A DNA stretch of 64,000 nucleotides from assembly GCF_000743575.1 (NCBI RefSeq), contig NZ_JQGC01000017.1, forward strand, positions 169,016 to 233,015, given 5' to 3'. Both the position numbers and the translations under genes were made by a program. Below the pieces are notes generated by a model, which saw only the letters and a program-made list of their open reading frames with translations, was not told the origin of the DNA and did no database searches. Source of the stretch: Devosia riboflavina. Lineage in GTDB: Bacteria > Pseudomonadota > Alphaproteobacteria > Rhizobiales > Devosiaceae. Of this stretch, positions 16,154-24,555 are shown one piece after another. Position 1 is the stretch's first letter; each line of letters opens with the position of its first letter.

Positions 16154-17404
16154 TTACTTTCCTTGGAAGGGGGCGAACCAAGTGGCAATGCCGTTGGTCA
16201 TTTCCACGCCGACTTGTTCGGGCGTCATATCGCCAGCCATCATCTTGGTGATGTTGGCCTGGAGTATTTCGGAGCCAGTGGGCTTGCCGAAGCGGAAATA
16301 TACCACATTGAGATGCGGCACGGCGGTCTGATTGAGCTCAGCAACGTGGTGTAGGATCGGGTCCGTGATCTCCACGCCATTGATGGGCGAGATATTGCCC
16401 AGCGTGTTGGAGAACATGTTGCCGAACTCGGCCGTGCCCATCCAATTGACCAGACGCTCTGCTGCTTCCTTGTTGGGAGAAGCCGCGTTCACCGCATAAC
16501 CACCGTCATAGAACTTGGACGCATGTGACGCGTCGCCGGCAGATGCGGCGGGCGGAGCGATGAAGTCCATGTTGATGGCAGGGTTGAGCTTGCGATAGTT
16601 GGCGATATCGAAGCTGCCGCCGGCCAGCATGGCGGCGCGGCCCGACAGGAATAGCTGCCCAGCGGTGTCATAATCGACGCCGGCATAATTGGGCGGCATG
16701 TAGTCGCGCAGTTCGAGCAGCTTGGAAAGCGCGGCGGCGTAACGCGGGTCCTTATAGGTCGTAGCGCCCGTGCTGAGCTCGGCACCGAAATCGGACCCTA
16801 GGAACGGGCCGGTGAACACCGAGACAAACATCTCGTTGAACCAGCTAGTGCCCAGACCATTGGCCAGTGGGATGATACCCTGGGCCTTGAGCGCTTCGCT
16901 CACGGTCTTGAACTCTTCCCAGGTGGTGGGCGGGGTGAGGCCGGCCTTCTCGAACACGTCCTTATTGATAAACAGGCCCAGCGTCATGGTGGCGAATGGC
17001 ACCGCATAGACCTGATGGTTTTCGCGGAAGCTCAGCGCTTCGATCGCGTCGGGCGTAAAATTGGCGAGGCTGGGCACGGCAGCCTGATCGAGCGGCTCCA
17101 GATAGCCGGAGCGCACGAATTGGTCGAGCCAGCCATAGGCATGGGTATGAATCACGTCGGCAGCCTTGCCGGCGGCAAGGCCCGTCGACACCATGGTGGG
17201 ATAGGTGTCGTCGGGCAGCGCCTCGAACTTCACGTTGATGTCGGGATTTTCGGCCGTAAACGCGGCGAAGAACTGTTCGTAGGCGGCCTTATCCTCCTGC
17301 CGCCAGGTCCAGAAAGTGATGTCCGCAGCGAGAGCTGCATTAGTGACCAGCCCTGCGGTAATCCCCCCGAGCAGAACTGTCCGCACTAGCTTTGCGATAG
17401 TCAT
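16154..17404 (-). CDS. Extracellular sugar-binding protein of ABC importer
   Basis: This family 1 periplasmic binding protein has 416 residues from the ATG at 17404, chosen because GGAGAAGG precedes it. The signal peptide is at about 1-27 (VLLGGITAGLVTNAALAA). The mature protein begins with DITFWTWRQEDK, typical of the family, and the hinge region carries LFLSGRAAMLAGGSFD. It leads the importer operon and is divergent from the kinase gene at 17504. XylR-like half-sites in the gap suggest control by the nearby ROK regulator. Given the kinase and SIS genes, an amino sugar or related compound is a reasonable ligand, but this is inference. Confidence 0.92.
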   Translation of the reverse strand: MTIAKLVRTVLLGGITAGLVTNAALAADITFWTWRQEDKAAYEQFFAAFTAENPDINVKFEALPDDTYPTMVSTGLAAGKAADVIHTHAYGWLDQFVRSGYLEPLDQAAVPSLANFTPDAIEALSFRENHQVYAVPFATMTLGLFINKDVFEKAGLTPPTTWEEFKTVSEALKAQGIIPLANGLGTSWFNEMFVSVFTGPFLGSDFGAELSTGATTYKDPRYAAALSKLLELRDYMPPNYAGVDYDTAGQLFLSGRAAMLAGGSFDIANYRKLNPAINMDFIAPPAASAGDASHASKFYDGGYAVNAASPNKEAAERLVNWMGTAEFGNMFSNTLGNISPINGVEITDPILHHVAELNQTAVPHLNVVYFRFGKPTGSEILQANITKMMAGDMTPEQVGVEMTNGIATWFAPFQGK

Positions 17405-17443
17405 TGCCTTCTCCATTGGCACCCTTGACGACATCACCAAATC

Positions 17444-17475
17444 ATAGTTTGTAGGCCCTGACTAGATAGTTTGTA
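17444..17475. promoter_or_regulatory. Tandem ROK/XylR-like half-sites
   Basis: The 10-mer ATAGTTTGTA occurs at 17444-17453 and again at 17466-17475, starts 22 bp apart (about two helical turns). TAGTTTGT is the half-site of the Bacillus XylR (ROK family) operator. The sites lie in the 99-bp gap between the divergent binding-protein and kinase genes, and a ROK regulator is encoded 2 kb away. A looser inverted half AACTA lies at 17485-17489. Confidence 0.55.
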
Positions 17476-17503
17476 ATCTTTCCTAACTAAGTAGGTGGCC
17501 CTG

Positions 17504-18412
17504 ATGGACCAGTTGGTCGCAGGCATGGATGTCGGCGGCACCAAGACCCAGGTCATGGTGCTGCGTGGCGACGTAGTGATTGCCAATGAAACCGTAGCGA
17601 CGTCGTCGTGGCGAACATGGCGTGTGGAAGATGACGCGAGGGGCCTCGCCGAATTTGCGCGTCGAGTGGCAGGCGCTCCCCTGCAAGGCCTTGCGGTAGG
17701 TGCGCATGGCTGTGACAGCGACGCGCAATGCCGGGCGCTGCAGAAGGCCCTTGAGACCGAGCTGGGCTGCCAGGTCACCGTGGTCAACGACTCCGAACTC
17801 CTGGTGCCGGCGGCAGGCTATGTTTCAGGGATCGGGGTCGTTTCGGGCACAGGCTCCATTGCCGTCTCACGCGACGGCGAGGGGCACATGCTCGCTGCCG
17901 GCGGGTGGGGCTGGATACTCGGCGATGAAGGCAGTGCAGCAGCCATCGTCCGCGAGGCGGCCAAGGCAGTGCGCGGCGCTATTGACCGCAATCGCCTGGA
18001 CGATCCGCTCATCGGTTCCATGCTCGCGGCCCTGGGCACAACGGAAGTCACCAAGCTGGGACGACTGCTCAATGAGGTGCGCGGCGCGGCCGAATGGGGT
18101 CGCCATGCCAATATGGTGTTCGATGCCGCCAATAACGGCTCAGCGCTAGCACGTCGGGTGATTGTGGAAGGCGCCGAGGCATTGGCAGGACTGGTGCGTA
18201 TTCTTGTTGATCGCGGCGCCAATAGCTCGATCGTGGTGGCCGGCGGCACTGTCTTCGCCCGACAGGAGCTGCTGTTCGACACCTTCCGTACGGCCGTTCG
18301 CACTTTTTCCCCACAGAGCGAAGTCGTGCTCCTCACCGCCGACCCGGTTGTCGGGGCAGCAGCCATGGCCGGCCGTGTCCTCACCGGCCGCCCTGTTCAG
18401 CGGGCACTTTAG
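17504..18412 (+). CDS. BadF/BadG/BcrA/BcrD-type ATPase, probable amino-sugar kinase
   Basis: This 302-residue member of the ASKHA fold resembles N-acetylglucosamine kinases. The phosphate-1 loop is GMDVGGTKTQVMV near residue 8. The phosphate-2 region is GIGVVSGTGSIAV, and the adenosine motif is SIVVAGGTVFAR. Expected chemistry is phosphorylation of an imported sugar, most often N-acetylglucosamine or glucosamine, in the cytoplasm. I preferred the ATG at 17504 over the GTG at 17495 because AGGTGG lies at proper spacing. It is followed after 17 bp by a SIS-domain gene, a pairing that fits kinase plus isomerase or deaminase for an amino sugar. The exact substrate is not shown by sequence. Confidence 0.85.
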   Translation: MDQLVAGMDVGGTKTQVMVLRGDVVIANETVATSSWRTWRVEDDARGLAEFARRVAGAPLQGLAVGAHGCDSDAQCRALQKALETELGCQVTVVNDSELLVPAAGYVSGIGVVSGTGSIAVSRDGEGHMLAAGGWGWILGDEGSAAAIVREAAKAVRGAIDRNRLDDPLIGSMLAALGTTEVTKLGRLLNEVRGAAEWGRHANMVFDAANNGSALARRVIVEGAEALAGLVRILVDRGANSSIVVAGGTVFARQELLFDTFRTAVRTFSPQSEVVLLTADPVVGAAAMAGRVLTGRPVQRAL

Positions 18413-18429
18413 CAATGGAGACCCATCCC

Positions 18430-19452
18430 ATGAATAAGCGTATCGGATACCGCGACGCTGTGGCCCGGCAAGTCGAGAGCCTGTCCGAAGTTCGCACGGC
18501 AGTCGCAGCAGGCCTGAAGGAACTCGACCTCAGCGATTTCAGCGGACATATAGGCCTTGCCGGCATCGGAGCCAGCTATCAGGTTGCCATGCTCGGCGCA
18601 TCCTATCTGCGCCGCCGCAACATTGCAGCCACGGCCTATTGCCCCACCGACCTCTACGACGCGGTCGACAGCGCAGGCTCCTCCTTCGTCGCGCTCTCGG
18701 CATCGGGCCAAAGCCGAGAGATTTCCGAAGTCATGGCAATGCGAGCCCATCTGCCACGCGTCGCGCTGTGCCGGTCGCCGGGCACGCCCCTGGCCCAGTT
18801 GACGGGCCGGGAACTTCCCTTTGCCTCGGGCGCCGACAATGGCGCGAGCTCCACGGGCTACACAGGCATGGCGCTGGCCGTCGGCATGCTGGCCGATGCA
18901 CTGGTAGGCAAAGGGCAGAGCCCCGCATGGGCATCTCTGCCCGCCTTGGTCGGTCAGGTGCTGGCCAACCAAGTCGACAACGCAGCGGCTGCCGCGCACA
19001 TTCTCGCGCACCGTGCCTCCATTGACATCGTAGGCGCACGGGCCGGCTTTGCCACCGCCGGGGAAGCGGCCATGTTGATCCGCGAGGCAGTGCGCGTACC
19101 AGCTTGCGGCTGGGATACGCTGAATTATCTGCATGGACCAATGGAGTCTCAGGACAGCCGCACGGGGGTTATCGCGCTGGGCGATGATCGCGAAACCAAG
19201 ATCGCGCAGGATATGGCGGAGCTCGGCCCCGCCGTACTGATCACCTCGAGAACTGACATCCCGTCCACAGGCAACCTGGTCGTTATGCAGGTTCCGTCTA
19301 CCGACAACGAAATCGCCGCCGCCATCCTTGATATCGTCGCCATACAGATGATCACGGGCGATATGCAGGACGCTGCCGGACTGACCAATGTCACTTTCCG
19401 CTATCGCCAGGCGGACACAAAGCTCAAGCCATGGTCACCCACGGAAGTCTAG
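18430..19452 (+). CDS. SIS-domain sugar isomerase or deaminase-like protein
   Basis: This 340-residue protein has two SIS (sugar-phosphate-binding) domains, resembling the isomerase half of glucosamine-6-phosphate synthase, AgaS or NagB-II. The first SIS phosphate loop is SASGQSREI (near residue 95); a later segment MESQDSRTGVI corresponds to the second domain. There is no N-terminal glutaminase domain, so it cannot make ammonia from glutamine and a catabolic deaminase or isomerase is more likely. I started at the ATG at 18430. Its stop overlaps the stop of the convergent ROK gene through a shared CTAG. It likely acts on the product of the kinase at 17504. Confidence 0.85.
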   Translation: MNKRIGYRDAVARQVESLSEVRTAVAAGLKELDLSDFSGHIGLAGIGASYQVAMLGASYLRRRNIAATAYCPTDLYDAVDSAGSSFVALSASGQSREISEVMAMRAHLPRVALCRSPGTPLAQLTGRELPFASGADNGASSTGYTGMALAVGMLADALVGKGQSPAWASLPALVGQVLANQVDNAAAAAHILAHRASIDIVGARAGFATAGEAAMLIREAVRVPACGWDTLNYLHGPMESQDSRTGVIALGDDRETKIAQDMAELGPAVLITSRTDIPSTGNLVVMQVPSTDNEIAAAILDIVAIQMITGDMQDAAGLTNVTFRYRQADTKLKPWSPTEV

Positions 19453-20636
19453 ATCAGTGGCGGCAGCGCCACGCTTGGATGGATTGCCTCACCCAGGATA
19501 AGGCCCAATCCATAGTCGATGGCCAATTGCACAGCGCCCAGCACGGTTCCGGCATTGCCGAGGCGACTGACCTCGATTTCGGTCGCCCACGTCAGATCGC
19601 GCGTTACCTTGCGGACCTCACCCAGCAGCAGGGGGTTCTGACCGACGCCGCCGCCAAGAACCACAAGGCCGGGATCGAGTACACCGACCACGCCGGACAA
19701 CAGTCGACCGACGTCGGCGGCGTGGCGGAAAACCCAGCTTCTTGCCAGCTCCGAGCCATCTTCCGCCATTTCGAAAAGTTCGCGTGCCGAAAGTGGCGCC
19801 GGACCTTCGGACAATGGCCAAGCGACGGCGCAACGCTCGATGAGCGCATCGGACCCCAAATAGTGCTCGAGCCCCTCGCGTTCCGGCACTTCGCTGGTCG
19901 ACCACGGAAAGGGCAAACGTCCAACTTCACCGGAAGCGCCGTTTACACCGCGGAACAGCTGCCCATTGATGACGATGCCCAGACCGATGCGTACGCCAAC
20001 CTGCACGAAGGCAAAGGTCGCGCGGTTGCGTCCGGCACCATGCCGCCATTCGCCCAGAGCAGCGCAGTTGACGTTGTTCTCGATGATCACAGGCACGTCG
20101 AAATGCGAACGCAGCCCCGCAAGAACCGCCTCGGGCGGGCGGCGCTTATTGAGATGAAGCGGGCTGGTGGCCACGACGCGCGGTACTGCCACAGCAATGG
20201 AGCGCAAAACCGATTGGCGCTGGCCAACTGCGGAAATGGCCGAACGCACGACATCCAGTACTGTCGCGGAAATAGTTTCGGTGCTGGCATTCTGCCCGCG
20301 CGGCACTTTGGATTCGACGCTGGCCAGTTGTTGACCATCCAGGGCATGCGCCACCGCCCGAATCTGGGCGGCGCCCACATCGACGCCAATGGCATAGCCT
20401 GCCTGCGGACCCAGACCATAGACGACTGCGGTCCGGCCCATAGCACCTTTATGCGAACCGGTGGACTGCACCAGACCCAGCGCGCCGAGTTCAGCGATGG
20501 CTGCCGACATGGTCGGTTTGGACAGGTTGAGCGTGTCGCCGAGCTGTCGCCGTGTCACTTCTCCGCGAAGCGCCAGAAGGCGCAGCACCGACCTGGAACT
20601 CTCCGTCAGGCTGGGGGCATTGGCGGGTGTCATCAT
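19449..20636 (-). CDS. ROK family transcriptional regulator
   Basis: This 395-residue XylR/NagC-type repressor has an N-terminal winged helix (about 10-70) with LTESSRSVLRLLALRGEVT and RRQLGDTLNLSKPTMSAAI. A ROK sugar-binding or kinase-like domain follows, with GYAIGVDVGAAQIR and ENNVNCAALGEW. Later come LGIVINGQLFRG and GLVVLGGGVGQNP. The ROK zinc-binding cysteine/histidine cluster is not evident, as is common in degenerate members. The start at 20636 leaves 35 bp to the divergent APH-type kinase. It probably controls both flanking operons through the TAGTTTGT half-sites at 17444-17475. Confidence 0.88.
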   Translation of the reverse strand: MMTPANAPSLTESSRSVLRLLALRGEVTRRQLGDTLNLSKPTMSAAIAELGALGLVQSTGSHKGAMGRTAVVYGLGPQAGYAIGVDVGAAQIRAVAHALDGQQLASVESKVPRGQNASTETISATVLDVVRSAISAVGQRQSVLRSIAVAVPRVVATSPLHLNKRRPPEAVLAGLRSHFDVPVIIENNVNCAALGEWRHGAGRNRATFAFVQVGVRIGLGIVINGQLFRGVNGASGEVGRLPFPWSTSEVPEREGLEHYLGSDALIERCAVAWPLSEGPAPLSARELFEMAEDGSELARSWVFRHAADVGRLLSGVVGVLDPGLVVLGGGVGQNPLLLGEVRKVTRDLTWATEIEVSRLGNAGTVLGAVQLAIDYGLGLILGEAIHPSVALPPLI

Positions 20637-20671
20637 CAGGTCGGCCGTCCGGGGCTGGCAAGGTAAAGCAT

Positions 20672-21691
20672 ATGAGCACACAACTACAAAACCGGGCAGC
20701 GCCAATGACGTCCGATGAGGCCGTGAACCTTCTGCGCGACATCTTTGGGCTGGACGGATCCGCGGATCGACTGCCCAGCGAAGTGGATGACACGTTCCGT
20801 ATCACCGCTGCCGATGGCAAGCGCTACACGCTCAAGGTCGCTGGCGTCAATGAGCGCGGCGATGTTCTCGCCTTCCAAACCGGCGCGCTGCAACATCTCG
20901 AACGCACCGCTCCGCAACTTCCCGTTCCGCGTGTTCGGCGGACGCTCGATGGCGCTGCAATGGCAGAAGTGCCGGTGTCTGGGAAAACGCGATTTGTTCG
21001 CCTGCTGGGTTGGCTCGAGGGCATGCCCATGCATGCGATGGCAGGGTCACCCACACAGACGCGTGCTCTTGGCGAGGCCTTGGGGACACTTGACCGCGGC
21101 CTGGCCGACTACGAGCGGCCATTTCCCCATTTTGAGCTGCTTTGGGACATCACCCACGCAGCCAGGGTTACCGACTGGACCCAATCGATTGCCGATCCCG
21201 CCCTGCGCATGTTGACAGATCGCGCATTCTCAGACGCGACGCTGGATCCCGCGCTTGAGGTCAGGCTGCCCCGCCAGGTCATTCACAACGATATCAACCC
21301 GCACAATGTTATCGTCGGAGAGAAAGATGCGGACCAGATTGCGGGCATCATCGACTTCGGGGACCTTATTCAGGCAACCCGCATCAACGATTTGGCGATC
21401 GCGCTCTCCTACCAGTTGGGTCAACCAGATGGCCTGGCGCGCGCCGCCGCCATGATCAGCGGATACCGTGGCCAGATCGCATTGACGGCCGATGAGTGCG
21501 ATGCACTGCGGCCTCGCATCCTGGCGCGTCTGGCGATGACCGTCACGATCACCACGCGACGCGCCGCCGACGATCCGGGGCATGCCGCCTATATTCTGCG
21601 CAATCGTCCGGCCTCCATCGCCGGGCTTGAACAGCTTGCCACCCTGTCGCCGCGAGCCTGGGACACTATTCTCGAAGGAAATCTGCCATGA
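20672..21691 (+). CDS. APH-fold small-molecule kinase, hydroxylysine-kinase-like
   Basis: This 339-residue aminoglycoside phosphotransferase-fold kinase has the catalytic loop VIHNDINPHNVIVG (near residue 207) and the metal-binding IIDFGD. It has an N-terminal lobe strand DTFRITAADGKRYTLKV with the ATP lysine. Families with this fold next to a class III PLP enzyme include hydroxylysine kinase, which makes 5-phosphohydroxylysine for a phospho-lyase. The stop overlaps the PLP-enzyme start by 4 bp (ATGA), so the two act together. An AAGG ribosome site precedes the ATG at 20672. Antibiotic resistance is unlikely given the metabolic operon. The substrate is inferred, not proven. Confidence 0.8.
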   Translation: MSTQLQNRAAPMTSDEAVNLLRDIFGLDGSADRLPSEVDDTFRITAADGKRYTLKVAGVNERGDVLAFQTGALQHLERTAPQLPVPRVRRTLDGAAMAEVPVSGKTRFVRLLGWLEGMPMHAMAGSPTQTRALGEALGTLDRGLADYERPFPHFELLWDITHAARVTDWTQSIADPALRMLTDRAFSDATLDPALEVRLPRQVIHNDINPHNVIVGEKDADQIAGIIDFGDLIQATRINDLAIALSYQLGQPDGLARAAAMISGYRGQIALTADECDALRPRILARLAMTVTITTRRAADDPGHAAYILRNRPASIAGLEQLATLSPRAWDTILEGNLP

Positions 21692-23001
21692 ACGACAAGG
21701 CCATGATCAATGCTTTTGGCCAAGCCGATTTCTCGCGCCTCTCCGCTGCCGAACAGGCGCTTGTCGCGCGCCGCGAACGCGTGCTTGGTCCGGCCTATCG
21801 CCTCTTTTACGAACGGCCGGTGGAGTTCGTACGCGGCGAAGGCACCTGGCTTTTTGACCGCGACGGTGAGGCCTACCTAGACGCCTACAACAACGTGGCC
21901 TCCGTCGGCCACGCCAATCCGCGCGTTGTCGCTGCCATGACCGATCAAGCAGCGCGGCTCAATACGCATACGCGCTATCTCAACGAAGGCCTGCTCGACT
22001 ATGCCGAGCGTCTCGTGGCCACGCTGCCGAGCGAACTGAGCCAGGTCACCTTTACCTGCACCGGCAGCGAAGCCAACGACTTGGCCTGGCGCGTGGCCCG
22101 GGCGCGCACCGGCGGCACCGGGATTATCGTCACGTCCCTGGCCTATCACGGCGTGACCGACGCGGTCGCCGCCTACTCGCCCTCGCTGGGCGCGGCTTCG
22201 CCACTAGGCGCCCATGTGCGCACCGTGTCCGCGCCGAGCCTCTATCGCCAAAGGGACGATGTGGGCGCCCGTTTCGCCGCTGACGTCCGTGCGGCCATCG
22301 CTGATCTTCAAAGGCATGGTTTGCACCCGGCCATGCTGATCGTTGACACGATCTTTTCCAGCGACGGAGTCCTGGCCGACCCCCCGGGCTTTCTCACGGA
22401 AGCTGCTGCGGCAATACGGGAGGCCGGTGGCCTCTTCGTTGCAGACGAAGTGCAACCCGGTTTCGGCCGCACCGGTGATGCCATGTGGGGCTTCGCGCGT
22501 CATGGTCTTGTGCCGGATCTGGTGACCATGGGCAAACCAATGGGCAATGGCTATCCCGTCGCCGCTCTGGTTGGGCGTCCCGATGTACTCGCGCCATTTG
22601 GCCAGAACATCCGCTACTTCAATACATATGGCGGAACGCCTGTCGCTATCGCGGCCGCCGGTGCGGTGCTCGACGAGATCGAGGAGCGAAACTTGATGCT
22701 CTCTGCCCAGGCAGTGGGCCGGCTCCTGCGAGGCGACATTGCCGCCATTGGCAATGCTGCCATCGGTGATGTCAGGGGGGCGGGCCTTTTCATCGGTGTC
22801 GAAATTGTCGGACCTGATGGCGAACCAGATGCGGTGCTCACCGGCCGCATCGTCAACGGCATGCGGGAGCGGCGTGTGCTGATCAGTGCTTCTGGCCCCT
22901 CGGCCAATGTACTCAAGATTCGGCCCCCTATGGTGTTCGATGCCGGCAATGCCGAGCAGTTCACCGCCACCCTGGCCCAGGTTCTCAAGGAAAACACGTG
23001 A
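21688..23001 (+). CDS. Class III PLP-dependent enzyme, phospho-lyase-like
   Basis: This 437-residue fold type I PLP enzyme annotates as a class III aminotransferase. The N-terminal pattern LGPAYRLFYERPVEFVRGEG, YLDAYNNVASVGHANP and LNTHTRYL is characteristic of the ethanolamine-phosphate and 5-phosphohydroxylysine phospho-lyases (AGXT2L1/AGXT2L2). Those enzymes eliminate ammonia and phosphate to leave an aldehyde. The PLP segments are CTGSEANDLAWR and FVADEVQPGFGRTG, and the Schiff-base lysine is in MGKPMGNGYP. It is sandwiched between the APH-fold kinase and an aldehyde dehydrogenase, overlapping both, exactly the order expected for kinase, lyase and oxidation steps. A plain omega-aminotransferase remains possible. 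Confidence 0.85.
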   Translation: MNDKAMINAFGQADFSRLSAAEQALVARRERVLGPAYRLFYERPVEFVRGEGTWLFDRDGEAYLDAYNNVASVGHANPRVVAAMTDQAARLNTHTRYLNEGLLDYAERLVATLPSELSQVTFTCTGSEANDLAWRVARARTGGTGIIVTSLAYHGVTDAVAAYSPSLGAASPLGAHVRTVSAPSLYRQRDDVGARFAADVRAAIADLQRHGLHPAMLIVDTIFSSDGVLADPPGFLTEAAAAIREAGGLFVADEVQPGFGRTGDAMWGFARHGLVPDLVTMGKPMGNGYPVAALVGRPDVLAPFGQNIRYFNTYGGTPVAIAAAGAVLDEIEERNLMLSAQAVGRLLRGDIAAIGNAAIGDVRGAGLFIGVEIVGPDGEPDAVLTGRIVNGMRERRVLISASGPSANVLKIRPPMVFDAGNAEQFTATLAQVLKENT

Positions 23002-24467
23002 TGCTGTACCTGCCGCCCCTGCTAGCAAGTAGCGAACTGGAGTCCTTGACGCGCACCGATCTTTTCATCGGCGGCGCCTGGCGCATCGGCAGCGCCGATC
23101 GCATCCCCGTCATCGACCCCTCAACGGCCAATACGATCACCGAAGTCGCCGGAGCAAGCACGGCCGATGCGCTGGAGGCCGTCGAGGCGGCTCATGCCGC
23201 AGCGGCGAACTGGGCGGCGACGCCCCCACGCCGCCGCAGTGAAATCCTGCAGCGCGGTTTCATGCTCATGATCGAGCATGCAGAGCAACTGGCCCAGCTC
23301 ATCAGCCTCGAAAACGGCAAGACGCTGACCGATGCGCGCGGCGAAGTCACCTATGCGGCCGAATTCTTCCGCTGGTTTGCCGAAGAAGCCGTGCGCATGG
23401 GCGGCGAGACGGGCATCGCACCGGCAGGCACCAACCGCATGCTGGTGCAATACCAACCCATTGGCGTCAGCATACTCATTACGCCGTGGAATTTTCCCGC
23501 GGCCATGGCCACGCGCAAGCTCGGCCCAGCCTTGGCGGCCGGCTGCACCTGCGTGCTCAAGCCCGCCAACGAAACCCCGCTCACCGCCTTTGCCATCGTG
23601 GCCCTGCTCGAAGAGGCCGGACTGCCGCCAGGCGTGGTCAATGTCGTGACGACCGTGGACCCAGCCGCATCGGTTTCGGCAATGCTCCATCACCCGAAGG
23701 TGCGCAAACTCTCCTTCACCGGATCAACGCAGGTGGGCCGCCTCCTTCTCAAGGAAGCTGCCGATACCGTGTTGAGTTGTTCGATGGAGCTTGGTGGCAA
23801 TGCACCATTCATCGTTCTCGATGACGCTGACCTCGACGCCGCTGTCGAAGGCGCGATGCTCGCCAAAATGCGGAACGGCGGCGAAGCCTGTACGGCCGCC
23901 AACCGCTTTATCGTACATGCCAGCCTGGCTGCCCGTTTCGCTGACGCTCTGGCCAAACGCATGAGCCGCCTCCAACTCGGCCCTGGCTATGACCCCGCTT
24001 CCGGGCTTGGGCCCATGATAAACCGGCGAGCCGCCAATCGTATCGCCGAAACGGTTGATGCCGCCAAGGCGAGTGGCGGCCGGCTCCTGACCGGCGGAGA
24101 CGCGGCGCGAGACTGCTACTATCCGGCAACCGTCATTGTCGATGTACCGCCATCAAGCACCCTAGTTCGCGAAGAAATATTCGGGCCTGTCGCGTCGATC
24201 CTCTCCTTCGAGACCGACGATGAGGCCATCGCCCTCGCCAACGACACCGAATACGGCCTGGCGTCTTACCTCTATGCCGGCGATCTGCGCAGGGGCCTTG
24301 CCTTGGCCGACCGCATCGAGGCAGGCATGGTGGGACTCAATCGCGGGCTGGTATCAGACCCGGCAGCGCCCTTCGGTGGCGTCAAGCAAAGCGGCCTAGG
24401 ACGTGAGGGCGCTCATCACGGCATCCTCGAATTCTGCGAAACCAAATATGTGGCGGTCCAGTGGTGA
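23001..24467 (+). CDS. Aldehyde dehydrogenase, succinate-semialdehyde dehydrogenase-like
   Basis: This 488-residue NAD(P)-dependent aldehyde dehydrogenase has the catalytic glutamate in MELGGNAPF and the nucleophile cysteine in [11 protein letters not shown]. It has the cofactor segment FTGSTQVGR and the C-terminal [14 protein letters not shown]. Family pattern is closest to succinate-semialdehyde dehydrogenases. The ATG at 23001 overlaps the upstream stop by one base (TGATG); a GTG three bases earlier is an alternative. In the operon it would oxidise the aldehyde made by the PLP enzyme, for example an aminoadipate-semialdehyde-like product. A close paralogue is encoded at 46322-47791. Confidence 0.9.
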   Translation: MLYLPPLLASSELESLTRTDLFIGGAWRIGSADRIPVIDPSTANTITEVAGASTADALEAVEAAHAAAANWAATPPRRRSEILQRGFMLMIEHAEQLAQLISLENGKTLTDARGEVTYAAEFFRWFAEEAVRMGGETGIAPAGTNRMLVQYQPIGVSILITPWNFPAAMATRKLGPALAAGCTCVLKPANETPLTAFAIVALLEEAGLPPGVVNVVTTVDPAASVSAMLHHPKVRKLSFTGSTQVGRLLLKEAADTVLSCSMELGGNAPFIVLDDADLDAAVEGAMLAKMRNGGEACTAANRFIVHASLAARFADALAKRMSRLQLGPGYDPASGLGPMINRRAANRIAETVDAAKASGGRLLTGGDAARDCYYPATVIVDVPPSSTLVREEIFGPVASILSFETDDEAIALANDTEYGLASYLYAGDLRRGLALADRIEAGMVGLNRGLVSDPAAPFGGVKQSGLGREGAHHGILEFCETKYVAVQW

Positions 24468-24555
24468 TGCGCCACCGCCCCCTCAACTCCACTTGCAATC
24501 TTCAAGCCGGCCCTGCGGCCAAGTCCACGCCGGCCATTTCAGAAAGGAACGACAA

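Noticed and set aside
20672..21691. Aminoglycoside resistance gene
   Set aside because: The kinase fold is APH-like, but operon overlap with a PLP enzyme and a dehydrogenase points to metabolism.
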